A stretch of 64,000 bases of DNA. Origin: Micromonospora polyrhachis (GTDB lineage: Bacteria; Actinomycetota; Actinomycetes; Mycobacteriales; Micromonosporaceae). Numbering within the stretch: the stretch's first letter is position 1; each line of letters begins with the position of its first letter. Both the position numbers and the translations under genes were made by a program. The DNA lies in assembly GCF_014203835.1 (NCBI RefSeq), contig NZ_JACHJW010000001.1:3484501-3548500 (forward strand), in the 5' to 3' direction. Below are positions 17,239-26,087 of this stretch, in pieces. The notes below the pieces were generated by a model. The model worked only from the letters and a program-made list of their open reading frames with translations. It had not been told where the DNA came from and ran no database searches.

Positions 17239-17997
17239 ATGGGCAGTAGTACCTCGGTCGACGTCGGTCCGACGCTTCTCGTCGTACTGGCCGTGCTCGC
17301 CGCCGTCGGTGCGGTAGTCGTCCGGTGGGCCGGCCTCGGGCCCGGGCGGACGGTACTGACCGCCACGCTCCGGGCCACCCTGCAACTCGCTGCCGTCTCG
17401 TTGATCATCGTGGCGGTGCTCCGAGCCTGGTCGACGACGATCGCCTTCGTCCTGGTGATGTACGTCGTCGCGGCGGTCACCTCCGCCCGCCGGATCAGCG
17501 ACCTGCGCACCGGCTGGCTCGCGGCACTGCCCATCGCGCTCGGCGTGGCACCCGCGCTCGCCCTCCTGCTCGGCACCGGCGTCCTGCCCGGTACGCCCCT
17601 GGTGGTGCTGCCCACCGCCGGCATCCTGATCGGCGGCGCGATGACGGCGACCAGCCTGGCCGGTCGGCGGGCCCTCGACGAGCTGCGGCAACGCCACGGC
17701 GAGTACGAGGCCGGCCTGGCCCTGGGCTTTCCTGAGCGCGTCGCCGCACTGGAGATCTGTCGCCCGGCCGCCGGCCAGGCGCTCGTCCCCGCCCTGGACC
17801 AGACCCGGACGGTCGGGCTGGTCACCCTGCCCGGCGCGTTCGTGGGCGTACTCCTCGGCGGGGCCAGCCCGGTACAGGCCGGCGTGACGCAGCTCGTCAT
17901 CCTGGTCGCGCTGCTCGCCGTGGAGGCGATCGCCATCGGCGTGGTGGTGGAGTTGGTCGCCCGGGGAGCCGTACGGGCTGCCGACGCCCCGAACTAG
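17239..17997 (+). CDS. FetB/UPF0014-like ABC permease
   Basis: A 252-residue membrane protein with about seven hydrophobic helices. ATLRATLQLAAVSLIIVAVL near residue 50 and VLPTAGILIGGAMTATSLAG near residue 130 match the UPF0014/FetB family. In Escherichia coli FetB pairs with the ATPase FetA and is linked to iron export and peroxide tolerance. No FetA-like ATPase is adjacent here, so the partner must be elsewhere. Its stop codon overlaps the stop of the convergent VanW gene by four bases. Confidence 0.85.
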   Translation: MGSSTSVDVGPTLLVVLAVLAAVGAVVVRWAGLGPGRTVLTATLRATLQLAAVSLIIVAVLRAWSTTIAFVLVMYVVAAVTSARRISDLRTGWLAALPIALGVAPALALLLGTGVLPGTPLVVLPTAGILIGGAMTATSLAGRRALDELRQRHGEYEAGLALGFPERVAALEICRPAAGQALVPALDQTRTVGLVTLPGAFVGVLLGGASPVQAGVTQLVILVALLAVEAIAIGVVVELVARGAVRAADAPN

Positions 17998-19835
17998 TTG
18001 GGCTTCTTCTCGCAGCGGTAGCGCGGCTCGGCCTCGTACCGCCAGGTGAACTTCTCCCGCCGGATCTCCTTGCCGTCCTTACGGAAGATGCGCCAGGCGT
18101 CCTGGGTGAAGCCGTCGATGCCGTTCGTGGCGATGCAGCTCGGCCCGGGTTCCAGGTAGACCGTTTCCGGCCGGGTGATGCTCCGGCGCGGGCTCCACTG
18201 GGTGGTCACGCTGTCGTAGACCTTGGTGCTCCAGATCGACACGGTGATCGAGTTGTTGGTCACCGCCGTGTCGATGATCAGCCCGTGCGGGGTGTCGTTG
18301 CGGAACTTGAAGTCCAGGGTCGGGTAGATGATGGTCGACTCGATCACCGACGGATACGAGCTGAAGTAGTAGGAGTGCGGCTTGTGCTGCACGTCCTCCA
18401 GTCCGGCGTAGTAGGTGGCGTTGAACAGCGTGGTGGTGAACTGCGAGATACCGCCACCCACGCCCGGCACGAGCTTGCCGTCGGAGATGACCGCCGCGTC
18501 CCGGTAGCCCTCCGCGTAACCCCGGGGCCCGGTGTGGTTGTTCAGCGAGAAGGTCTCGCCCGACTTGACCAGCGCACCGTCCACCTCCTCGGCGGCCAGC
18601 CGGATGTTGTGGCTTCGCGGATGGGAGAGACCGCCGGTGAAGTAGGTGGTGAAGCTGGAGACCTTCTCCTTGATGCCCAGGGTGGGCAGCTCATCGTCGG
18701 TCACCTTGGGTTGGACCGCCTTGAGCGTGCCCTTGACCTCGCGACCGACGCCGTTGGGCAGCACCGCCAGCAGGTCCCGGCTGAGCGCGGCGGTGTCCAC
18801 CTGCCGGCCGCTCTTGCTGGTTACCGGGTGCAGTTTGCCGCCCTGCACGGAGTAGGTGGCGTCCTTCGGGGCCACCTCCACCTTGGCGAGCTGTCCACTG
18901 ATCGCGGCGCGGAGCTTCTTCTCGTCCACCCGGGGCGTGATCTGCCCGTACTTGTCACCGGCGAGTACGAGGCTCTTGGCGATCGCGGCGGGGGAGATGG
19001 TGAGCTTCCCCTTGTCGGTCTCGACCGTGACCGGTGCGGCCACCGCCGGAGTGGCGAGCTGGGCGATGAGGCGGTCCACCTCCTCGGTGCTGGTCGCGGG
19101 TTGGACGTCGACCACGGGTATGGTCACCGGCTCCCCGCTGAGCCAACCAGTGCGGACCGCCTGCGCTGATTGTTCGGGGTTGAGCCCTTTACCTGGCTTC
19201 GGGTAGACCGCTGTTGGTGTGGTGCCGGTGAAGGTGACACGCGGCACGGTCATCTCCGGGCCAAGCTCGCCAGCGACCTTGCGTAGTTCCGTGTCGAGCC
19301 GTTCGGCGTCCACGGTCACCACCGGCTCGACCTCGCGGGAACCGAAGAGCCGGCTGAGCGGGTTCGCCTCCGCCTTCAGGCTCGCGGCCACGGTCGCATC
19401 CACGTCCACAGCGAGGCCGACGTCGGCGGGCTTGATCTGAGCGGTCTTCTCCCCGATCCGCACCGTCACCGGCGCGTCGAGGGTCTGCGCCCGGCGGGTC
19501 AGGTCGGCGCGCAGCGCCTCGGCGGCCTCGGTCCGGCTCTTGCCACCCACGTCGACCCCGAGTACGACGGTGCCCCGGGGCACCTCACCGGAGTACGCGT
19601 AGGCGGTGGTCACACCGATGGTGGCGAGCACGACGGCGGCGGCGCCACCGGCGATCAGTGCCTGACGGGTACGACGACGTGGTGTCCGGTTGTCCGGGGC
19701 CGTGCCCGCTGGCCCGGCCGGTGTGGCACCACCACCACTCGGCCCGGTGGCCGGAACGTCGGCGAACGAGATGGCCTTGACCTGAACGGTCGGTGCCTCG
19801 TTGGCCGGGACCTGCTTGTCGCCGTACAGACTCAC
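17994..19835 (-). CDS. VanW-family cell-wall protein (YoaR-like)
   Basis: A 613-residue protein. A cytoplasmic tail of about 55 residues precedes one membrane helix (ALIAGGAAAVVLATIGVTTA, about residues 62-82). Two repeated domains of the peptidoglycan-binding PG_binding_4 type follow (TEAAEALRADLTRRAQTL, KIGEKTAQIKPADVGL-like segments). The C-terminal VanW domain contains FSSYFTTYF-like strands, SLNNHTGPRGYAEGYRDA, GGGISQFTTTLFNATYYAGL and FRNDTPHGLIIDT. It is a surface protein probably acting in peptidoglycan assembly or modification; activity is undefined even in homologues. GAGG six bases before GTG 19835 supports that start over the TTG at 19841. Confidence 0.9.
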   Translation of the reverse strand: MSLYGDKQVPANEAPTVQVKAISFADVPATGPSGGGATPAGPAGTAPDNRTPRRRTRQALIAGGAAAVVLATIGVTTAYAYSGEVPRGTVVLGVDVGGKSRTEAAEALRADLTRRAQTLDAPVTVRIGEKTAQIKPADVGLAVDVDATVAASLKAEANPLSRLFGSREVEPVVTVDAERLDTELRKVAGELGPEMTVPRVTFTGTTPTAVYPKPGKGLNPEQSAQAVRTGWLSGEPVTIPVVDVQPATSTEEVDRLIAQLATPAVAAPVTVETDKGKLTISPAAIAKSLVLAGDKYGQITPRVDEKKLRAAISGQLAKVEVAPKDATYSVQGGKLHPVTSKSGRQVDTAALSRDLLAVLPNGVGREVKGTLKAVQPKVTDDELPTLGIKEKVSSFTTYFTGGLSHPRSHNIRLAAEEVDGALVKSGETFSLNNHTGPRGYAEGYRDAAVISDGKLVPGVGGGISQFTTTLFNATYYAGLEDVQHKPHSYYFSSYPSVIESTIIYPTLDFKFRNDTPHGLIIDTAVTNNSITVSIWSTKVYDSVTTQWSPRRSITRPETVYLEPGPSCIATNGIDGFTQDAWRIFRKDGKEIRREKFTWRYEAEPRYRCEKKPN

Positions 19836-20106
19836 TCGCAACCTCGTTCGGGGCTACGACCGGCGCCCGGGTTGACCTATCCTCCCGCGCCGGCCACGAC
19901 ACTGAATGACTACGGTAGCCAAAGATCTGGGCGGGACCGAGTACGAGGCCCGGCCCACCGCATCGACCAGCTCACTTGATCAATCGGCCAGTAGGATTGT
20001 CGGGCACGGTCCGGGGCAAACGACGCGCGGTAACCGTCGAGCCGGGACAGGAATCTCGGCACCCTATCCTCGCAGAGCGCGAGGACGATGTGCGAGCGTG
20101 AGGCGC

Positions 20107-21066
20107 ATGACGGTAAGGGCGGCGAACTCATCCGCGAAGACGATGCCCCAGCAGTCCCTCACCTATGGCGGCGGCTGGCTGGACCGGGCGAGCGGATCGC
20201 GTACCGATCCGGCCTGGCTCGCGTCGAAGCTGGCCAGTCCCGGCGCGCGGATCATCCCCATGTGGCGGGACCAGTGCCTGGTGACGGGGGAGTCACCCAT
20301 CCCGGTGCGGCTGGCGGCCACCGAAGCGGCCGAGGTGCTGGCCGTCGCCGCCGAAGGACCGGTGTTCCTGGGGCTCGACGGTCCGGACGGTGTGTTCGCG
20401 GTGGACCTGTCGGCTCTGGCCGTGACCAGGGCGGTCGAGGTGACCGGTGCCGACCGGGTGCTGGACGTACGGGCCCTGGTCGGGACACTCAGCCCGAGCG
20501 AGGCGGCCAGCCACGCGTACGCCCGGGGCCTGCTCTACTGGCACCGTCATCAGCGGTTCTGTGGCACCTGCGGCGGCCGGACCGACACCCGTGATGGCGG
20601 ACACCTGCGGGTCTGCCCGAGCGCGGACTGTGCCCGACTGTTCTTCCCGCGCATCGAACCCGCCGTCATCGTTCTGATCGAGGCACCGGAGGCGCCGGAC
20701 CGTTGCCTGCTGGCGCAGCACCGGGGCGCGCCCGAAGGGGCGTATTCGCTGCTGGCCGGGTTTCTGGAGATCGGCGAGAGCCTGGCGGACGCGGTCCGAC
20801 GCGAGGTTGCCGAGGAGGCGGGCGTACGGCTGGCTTCGGTGACGTACCAGGACTCGCAGGCCTGGCCGTTCCCGGCGGGGCTGATGGTCGGGTTCCGGGC
20901 AGTCGCCGCCACCGAGGAAATCTCGGTCGACGAGGACGAGTTGGTGGCGGCACGCTGGTTCACCCGGGCGGAGCTGCGCGAACGGGTCGCCGCTGGGCAT
21001 CAGCTCGATCGCCCGGACTCGATCGGCCGGCAGCTGTTGCAGGCCTGGCTCGACGCGGGCGACTGA
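20107..21066 (+). CDS. nudC: NudC-like NAD+ pyrophosphatase / deNADding Nudix hydrolase
   Basis: A 319-residue NudC-type enzyme. The zinc ribbon is FCGTCGGRTDTRDGGHLRVC with a second Cys pair partner (about residues 147-170). The Nudix box is GFLEIGESLADAVRREVAEE followed by AG, with all GX5EX7REUXEEXGU residues in place. It is followed by SQAWPFPAGLMVGF, the NudC-specific SQPWPFP motif with Ala for Pro. The enzyme cleaves NAD(H) to NMN(H) and AMP and can remove NAD caps from RNA. ATG 20107 was chosen; an ATG at 20143 is also possible. Tandem repeats follow the stop codon. Confidence 0.92.
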   Translation: MTVRAANSSAKTMPQQSLTYGGGWLDRASGSRTDPAWLASKLASPGARIIPMWRDQCLVTGESPIPVRLAATEAAEVLAVAAEGPVFLGLDGPDGVFAVDLSALAVTRAVEVTGADRVLDVRALVGTLSPSEAASHAYARGLLYWHRHQRFCGTCGGRTDTRDGGHLRVCPSADCARLFFPRIEPAVIVLIEAPEAPDRCLLAQHRGAPEGAYSLLAGFLEIGESLADAVRREVAEEAGVRLASVTYQDSQAWPFPAGLMVGFRAVAATEEISVDEDELVAARWFTRAELRERVAAGHQLDRPDSIGRQLLQAWLDAGD

Positions 21067-21078
21067 GCCGGGACGCGG

Positions 21079-21162
21079 GTCAGTTGACTCCGAGCCGGGT
21101 CAGTTGACTCCGAGCGGGGGGTCAGTTGACTCCGAGCGGGGGGTCAGTTGACTCCGAGCGAG
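21079..21162. repeat. Four tandem ~21-bp repeats at a convergent gene end
   Basis: Units at 21079-21098, 21099-21120, 21121-21142 and 21143-21162 share gtcagttgactccgagc. A partial fifth unit (gtcagctgac, 21163-21172) contains the real stop codon of the flippase gene read leftward. Each unit carries TCA, a minus-strand stop, so the array is a multiplied gene tail. Confidence 0.9.
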
Positions 21163-21163
21163 G

Positions 21164-22420
21164 TCAGCTGACGTCGACTTCTCGGCTGGAACTGGTCGGG
21201 CAGGAACGTTCTGGCCGATGGGCCAGCCAGCCCATCACCAGCACGGTCGCTGCGGCGGTCACCAACGAACTGCCCAGGACCCCCGGGAGGCTACGTGGCG
21301 CGACCAGTACCGCGACGACGACCAGCCCTGCCAGCGCCAGCCACAGTGGACCGGACGGCCAGGGCGCACCGGCCGCCACCTGGGCGTTGACCAGCACGAA
21401 CACCAGGGCGTAGAGCGCTCCGGTGGCGGCGAAGAGGGGCGCGTACCCGGCCAACCACAGGTAGTCGGCACCACCGGCCAGCCGGATCGCGAACTCTCCA
21501 CCGACTGCCGAGGCGGCGACGAGCACGACCCCACAGACGGCGGTGACGATCAGCGCCACGCTCCGGGTACGCCGGTCACCCCGAGCCAGCCGGGGCAGGG
21601 CGAGCACGGTGACCACCTGCGGGGCCCAGAGCGCCCCCTTGGTGAGCACGCTGCCCACCGCGTACCCGCCGGACTCCGCGACCGACAGCAACTGCCGGGC
21701 CAGGAGCAGGTCCGCGTACGACACGGCGAGCATCGCCAGGGTGGCACTGCCAGCGGTGAGCACCGAGCGTCCCCTCAGGACACTGTCCAGCTTCGCCACC
21801 GGGTCCGACCCGGTGTCCGCCCGCCGATCGGGAGCCGCGAGCCAGGCCAGGACGGGCAGGGTCAGGTAACCGACCACCACCCCGACCAGCAGGGACCGGG
21901 TCAGCCCGGCACCCGCCGCCAGCCCGCCGATCAGCCCGGCGTACCGGCCGGTGGCCAGGACACCCATTCCGGCGGCGAGCCGCAGGAAGCGTTGGTCGCC
22001 CTGGAGCTCCCCGAGCCACCGGCCGGCGAGTACGACCGGGACGGTCGTCGCGGCCAGCAGCACCGCCACCGGAACCGGCAGATGCAGGTACGACGTGAGC
22101 AGCGGCGTCGTCGCGAGCAGGGCACCGCCGGTGAGGGCGGCGGTGGCCACGGTGACCCGGGTGGCCGGGATCCGGCCGTATCGGGCCCGGCGGACGGCGA
22201 CCGCGATCTGGAGGCCGAGGCCGGGAACCCCGGCGATGCCGCCGAGCGCCAACACGGTTGCCAGCGCGCCCAGGTCACCGGCGCTGAGTTGCCGGGCGCC
22301 GAGCATCGGCACCAGGAACGCCAGCCCGTTGGTCAGCATTGCCGCAGCCGTGACCGCCGCACCGGCCATCCCCAGGCGGCTGCTGCCAGCCCCGGTGTCC
22401 CGTTCCGTGCCCTGTGTCAT
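21164..22420 (-). CDS. Polysaccharide flippase-like membrane protein
   Basis: A 418-residue integral membrane protein with about twelve hydrophobic segments, beginning with a helix that reads AMLTNGLAFLVPMLGARQLS followed by GDLGALATVLALGGI, the N-terminal pattern of Wzx/MATE-like oligosaccharide flippases of the MOP superfamily. It probably flips a lipid-linked glycan across the plasma membrane. It diverges from the FkbM methyltransferase gene and stands at the left side of a glycan-assembly gene block, which fits this role. The substrate is unknown. Confidence 0.75.
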   Translation of the reverse strand: MTQGTERDTGAGSSRLGMAGAAVTAAAMLTNGLAFLVPMLGARQLSAGDLGALATVLALGGIAGVPGLGLQIAVAVRRARYGRIPATRVTVATAALTGGALLATTPLLTSYLHLPVPVAVLLAATTVPVVLAGRWLGELQGDQRFLRLAAGMGVLATGRYAGLIGGLAAGAGLTRSLLVGVVVGYLTLPVLAWLAAPDRRADTGSDPVAKLDSVLRGRSVLTAGSATLAMLAVSYADLLLARQLLSVAESGGYAVGSVLTKGALWAPQVVTVLALPRLARGDRRTRSVALIVTAVCGVVLVAASAVGGEFAIRLAGGADYLWLAGYAPLFAATGALYALVFVLVNAQVAAGAPWPSGPLWLALAGLVVVAVLVAPRSLPGVLGSSLVTAAATVLVMGWLAHRPERSCPTSSSREVDVS

Positions 22421-22547
22421 GCCGCCCCAAGTCCCTCATCGGTCCGGGTGGATTCTCCGGATAAGTGCCGGCCTGCGGTTAGCGTAGTGACCCCGGTCAT
22501 TGGCAGGACCCCCCGATCCTGTCCGGAAACCGATAACGTCTCGCGTC

Positions 22548-23303
22548 ATGGCCCAGTCGAACGGTCTGTTGACGAAGGTGAGTTCCGGACTCGCCGCGAT
22601 GCTGCCCGAGCGGTTCGTCGCCGCAGCGATCCGCGGGGTCTATCCCCGGGTCGAGCCGGAACTCGCCAGGATCGCCGATTTCGTGCCCTCCGGCGGCACC
22701 GCGATCGACGTCGGCGCCTGGTACGGGCCGTGGACGGCCCGGCTGCGGCGACGCGCGGAGCTGGTGGTGGCGGTGGAACCCAACGCAACCCTCGCCCGCT
22801 GCGTCCGGGCGGCCTTTCCGCAGGTACGGGTGGTCGAGGCGGTCGCCTCCGACCATACCGGCGAGGCGCAGCTCTTTCTGCCCCCGGCCGGCCCGGCGGT
22901 CGGAACGTCGTCGGTGGAGTACGGCGACGGCGAGCCGGTCACCGTACCCCGGGTGACCATCGACGGCCTCGGCCTCACCGAGGTGCGGTTCATCAAGCTG
23001 GACGTGGAGGGGCACGAGCTGCCGGCGTTGCGGGGTGCGGCCGAGACGATCCAGCGGGACGGCCCGGTGCTGCTGGTCGAGGTCGAGGAACGGATCCAGC
23101 CGATCGAACCGATCGTCGAGCTGCTTCGAGGCTGGGGTTATCGCGGCTTCGTCATGCCGGAGCGGGACTGGATGCCGCTGGACGACTTCGACCTGGTCGC
23201 ACACCAACGGGCGACGATCGCCCGGGTACGGCAGAGCTTCGCCCGCCGGGTGCTGGTGCCGAAGCCGCGCTACGTCAACTCGGTGTTGTTCCGTCGGGCC
23301 TGA
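22548..23303 (+). CDS. FkbM-family SAM-dependent methyltransferase
   Basis: A 251-residue methyltransferase. The SAM-binding motif I is IDVGAWYGPWTARL (about residues 53-66), followed by VVAVEPNATLARC. The FkbM hallmark VRFIKLDVEGHELPALRGA, where Asp and Glu sit near the active site, is complete, and VLLVEVEERI follows. FkbM-type enzymes usually O-methylate sugars or polyketides. The neighbouring glycan genes favour a sugar substrate. ATG 22548 is chosen over an in-frame start at 22500 that lacks family support. Confidence 0.9.
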   Translation: MAQSNGLLTKVSSGLAAMLPERFVAAAIRGVYPRVEPELARIADFVPSGGTAIDVGAWYGPWTARLRRRAELVVAVEPNATLARCVRAAFPQVRVVEAVASDHTGEAQLFLPPAGPAVGTSSVEYGDGEPVTVPRVTIDGLGLTEVRFIKLDVEGHELPALRGAAETIQRDGPVLLVEVEERIQPIEPIVELLRGWGYRGFVMPERDWMPLDDFDLVAHQRATIARVRQSFARRVLVPKPRYVNSVLFRRA

Positions 23304-23361
23304 GCCGAGACACCTCTCGCCGAGCAGGTACCTTCCGTCGATGGCGCAGGAGTTGCCCGTG

Positions 23362-24132
23362 ATGTCCGCTGGCCCAGTGTCCCCCGATCGCGCACCGGCC
23401 ACCGCCGCCCACCGTGCCGACCTGGCCCGGTCGGTACGGCTGTTCCGGGCGTTCCGTAAGGAACAGACCGACCCCGACTTCTTCTACGGGATGCTCGCCG
23501 AGGACACCGTGGGCCAGCTTCGGGCGTACACCGATCTGGCTGGGACGACCCTGGTCGACGTCGGTGGTGGGGCCGGCTACTTCGCCGACGCACTGCGTCG
23601 GGCGGGTGCCCGGATCGTCTGCGTGGACTGCGACGCCGGGGAGATGTCGGCCCGGGACGGTGTCATGCCGGCCGGCGGTGTGCTGGGCAGCGCGCTGGAG
23701 TTGCCGGTGCGTACCGGTTCGGTGGACGTCTGCTTCTCCTCCAACGTCCTGGAACACGTGCCGCAGCCGTTCACCATGGCCGAGGAGATGGTGCGGGTGA
23801 CCCGGCCCGGTGGCATCGTCTACCTCTCGTTCACCAACTGGCTCTCCCCGTGGGGCGGGCACGAGACCTCGCCCTGGCACTACCTCGGCGGGCACCGGGC
23901 CGCCCGACGCTACGAGCGCAGGTACGGCCGGCGGCCGAAGAACGTCTTCGGCGAGAGCATGTACGCGGTCTCCGTCGCCGAGACCCTGCGCTGGGCCCGG
24001 AGCCAGCAGGAGGCGGAGATCGTCGAGGTCATGCCGCGTTACCTGCCCCGGTGGGCCAAGCCGATCGTGCGGGTGCCGGGGCTGCGTGAGGTGGTCACCT
24101 GGAACCTGGTGCTCGTCCTGCGCAAACGCTGA
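23362..24132 (+). CDS. Class I SAM-dependent methyltransferase (Rv0224c-like)
   Basis: A 256-residue methyltransferase. Motif I is LVDVGGGAGYFADALR, the acidic end of beta-2 is IVCVDCDAGEM, and VDVCFSSNVLEHVPQP is motif II of the Methyltransf_11 class. AGGAG nine bases upstream supports ATG 23362; ATG 23341 is in frame and would add seven residues. Its stop overlaps the start of the membrane protein gene (TGATG), so the two are coupled. By gene order it resembles Rv0224c of mycobacteria, recalled from memory rather than searched. Confidence 0.88.
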   Translation: MSAGPVSPDRAPATAAHRADLARSVRLFRAFRKEQTDPDFFYGMLAEDTVGQLRAYTDLAGTTLVDVGGGAGYFADALRRAGARIVCVDCDAGEMSARDGVMPAGGVLGSALELPVRTGSVDVCFSSNVLEHVPQPFTMAEEMVRVTRPGGIVYLSFTNWLSPWGGHETSPWHYLGGHRAARRYERRYGRRPKNVFGESMYAVSVAETLRWARSQQEAEIVEVMPRYLPRWAKPIVRVPGLREVVTWNLVLVLRKR

Positions 24133-25886
24133 TGACCACCGACGTGGCCGTCCCCGCGCTGGGCGGTTCCCGGCGGGACCGGCTGGTCCTGCACGTCACG
24201 GCGGCGGTGGTGACCGCCGTCGTACTCGCCCCGCTGCTGCGTCCCGGCTACGTCCTCCGGTACGACATGGTCTTCGTCCCCCGACAGCCGCTGCGCTGGG
24301 ACCTGATCGTCTCCCTGGACACGCTGCCCCGGGCCGTGCCGCAGGACCTGGTGGTTTCGCTGCTCAGCCAGGTTGTACCCGGGTGGCTGCTGCAAAGGAT
24401 CGCGCTGGTGGCGGTGATCTGGCTGGCCACGGTGGGTGCGGGTCGACTGGTGCCGGCGCGGCGTCGGCTGACCCGGATCGTCGCGGCGGTCGGCTACGCG
24501 TGGAGCCCGTTCCTGGCCGAACGGCTGCTGCTCGGGCAGTGGGGGCTGCTGCTGGCGTACGCCGCCCTGCCCTGGCTGGTCGCGGCAGCGCTCGACCTGC
24601 GGGCTGGCCGACGTGGCGCACTGTCGAAGTTGGTGCTCGCCGCCGCCTTGGCGGCGATCACTCCGACCGGTGGGGTGTTGGCGCTGCTGACCACGGCGGT
24701 GCTGGTGACGGGCCGACGTGGCGTGGCCGCGCTCGGGGCGGTGGTCGCCCTGAACGCCCCCTGGTTGACGGCGGCGGCGGTGACCACCGCTGGGGGCCGG
24801 TCGGCCGCCGAGGGGGTGGCGGCGTTCGCCGCTCGGGCGGAGAACTGGGCCGGTCCGCTGGTCGCGCTTGCCGGGACCGGGGGCATCTGGAACGCCCAGA
24901 CCACTCCGGAGAGTCGATCCTCGGTGCTGGTGCCCTTGGTCACCGTCGGGCTGCTGGTGCTGGCCGCGATCGGCTTCCCGGTGCTGCGTCGCCGCTGGCC
25001 GGCGGGGCTGGCGGTCCGGCTCGGTGCCCTGGCGCTGCTCAGCTATGGTCTCGCCGCGCTGGCCACCCTGCCCGGCGGGGCCGCCGTGCTGCGCTGGCTG
25101 GTCAGTGAGGTGCCCGGGGCCGGTCTGCTGCGCGACGGGCAGAAGCTGCTCGTCCCGTACGCGATGTGTTTGTTCCTCTGCGCGGCGCTCGGTGCGGAGC
25201 GGCTCGTCGACCGGCTGGCCGACCGCCTGGCCGACCGTCTGGCTGCACCCGCCGACCGCCTGGCTGCACCCGCCGACCGCCTGGCTGCACCCGCCGAGCG
25301 GCTGGTCCTGGTCGGGCTGGTCCTGCTGCCGGTCGTGGTCCTGCCGGACCTGACCTTCGGGGTCGGCGGGCAGCTCCGGCCGGTCCGCTACCCGGCCGAC
25401 TGGACGACGGTGTCCCGGATCGTCGCGGACGAGCCGGGGCCGGTGCTCTCCCTGCCGTTGAGCATGTACCGGGCCTATCCGTGGAACCACGGAACCGTGG
25501 TGATCGACCCGCTGCCCCGGCACCTGCCGGCCGAGGTGCTCACCGACGACACCCTCTACGTCGGCGACCTGGCGGTGCCGGGGGAGAACCCCCGGATGCG
25601 GCGGATTCGGCAGACGATCGCCGAGGGCGGGTCGGTGGCCGGCACCGACGTCCGCTGGGTCGTGGTGCAGCCCGAATCGGGTGGCCGGCTGCCGGAGACC
25701 GCCCTGGTCGGCCTCAGGCTGATCCACAGTGGCCCGACGTTGACCCTCTACGAGAATCCTCGCGCGGTGGATGCGGGCTCGCCGCCGAATCAGCGACGGT
25801 GGATCGCCCTCGGTGGTGCGGTGCTGGCCCTGTCGGTGCTGCTAGCCGCCCTCGCGAACCTTTTGCGGCGGGCTACCGCGTGGTAA
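24132..25886 (+). CDS. Multi-spanning membrane protein of the envelope glycan block
   Basis: A 584-residue protein with about ten to twelve hydrophobic helices in the first 400 residues and one at the C-terminus (ALGGAVLALSVLLAALANLL), separated by a soluble region of about 170 residues. The layout is like the GT-C glycosyltransferases: a long first loop after helix 1 (residues 36-75, RPGYVLRYDMVFVPRQPL) with Asp. Its position between a methyltransferase and a GT4 gene recalls Rv0226c. I can suggest a GT-C-like lipid-linked sugar transferase, but no catalytic residue is proven. It contains a 3 x 7-residue repeat. Confidence 0.7.
   Translation: MTTDVAVPALGGSRRDRLVLHVTAAVVTAVVLAPLLRPGYVLRYDMVFVPRQPLRWDLIVSLDTLPRAVPQDLVVSLLSQVVPGWLLQRIALVAVIWLATVGAGRLVPARRRLTRIVAAVGYAWSPFLAERLLLGQWGLLLAYAALPWLVAAALDLRAGRRGALSKLVLAAALAAITPTGGVLALLTTAVLVTGRRGVAALGAVVALNAPWLTAAAVTTAGGRSAAEGVAAFAARAENWAGPLVALAGTGGIWNAQTTPESRSSVLVPLVTVGLLVLAAIGFPVLRRRWPAGLAVRLGALALLSYGLAALATLPGGAAVLRWLVSEVPGAGLLRDGQKLLVPYAMCLFLCAALGAERLVDRLADRLADRLAAPADRLAAPADRLAAPAERLVLVGLVLLPVVVLPDLTFGVGGQLRPVRYPADWTTVSRIVADEPGPVLSLPLSMYRAYPWNHGTVVIDPLPRHLPAEVLTDDTLYVGDLAVPGENPRMRRIRQTIAEGGSVAGTDVRWVVVQPESGGRLPETALVGLRLIHSGPTLTLYENPRAVDAGSPPNQRRWIALGGAVLALSVLLAALANLLRRATAW
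25239..25301. repeat. Three 21-bp in-frame tandem repeats
   Basis: Units of ctggctgcacccgccgaccg(c) at 25239-25259, 25260-25280 and 25281-25301 (last unit diverged) code for LAAPADR repeats in the membrane protein's central loop, preceded by related LADR units. Confidence 0.9.
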
Positions 25887-25922
25887 CGTGCCGCGACGCG
25901 CATCGATGAAGGAGCGTGCGAG

Positions 25923-26087
25923 ATGCCAAAGCCGATAACCATGCTGATGGCCGGCGTCATCGGAGCGGTGCTCGCCGTGCTGGGCCTGGCGGCGATCACC
26001 CCTAAGCTGGCGGTGTCGACCGAAACCGCAGCCGCCAATGAAACCAAGACCGGGCAGGAACAGCCCCAGGTCTACGGCAGTCGGTAG
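25923..26087 (+). CDS. Small DUF2613-like membrane protein
   Basis: A 54-residue protein: one N-terminal hydrophobic helix (MLMAGVIGAVLAVLGLAAI) followed by a polar tail rich in Thr, Glu and Gln. AAGGAG lies eight bases before ATG 25923. Length, helix placement and position beside an AftD-like gene fit the DUF2613 small secreted/membrane proteins of actinobacteria (for example Rv0236A next to aftD; recalled, not searched). Its 3' end overlaps the convergent GT4 gene by 86 bp. Function unknown; a small partner of membrane glycosyltransferases is plausible. Confidence 0.75.
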   Translation: MPKPITMLMAGVIGAVLAVLGLAAITPKLAVSTETAAANETKTGQEQPQVYGSR

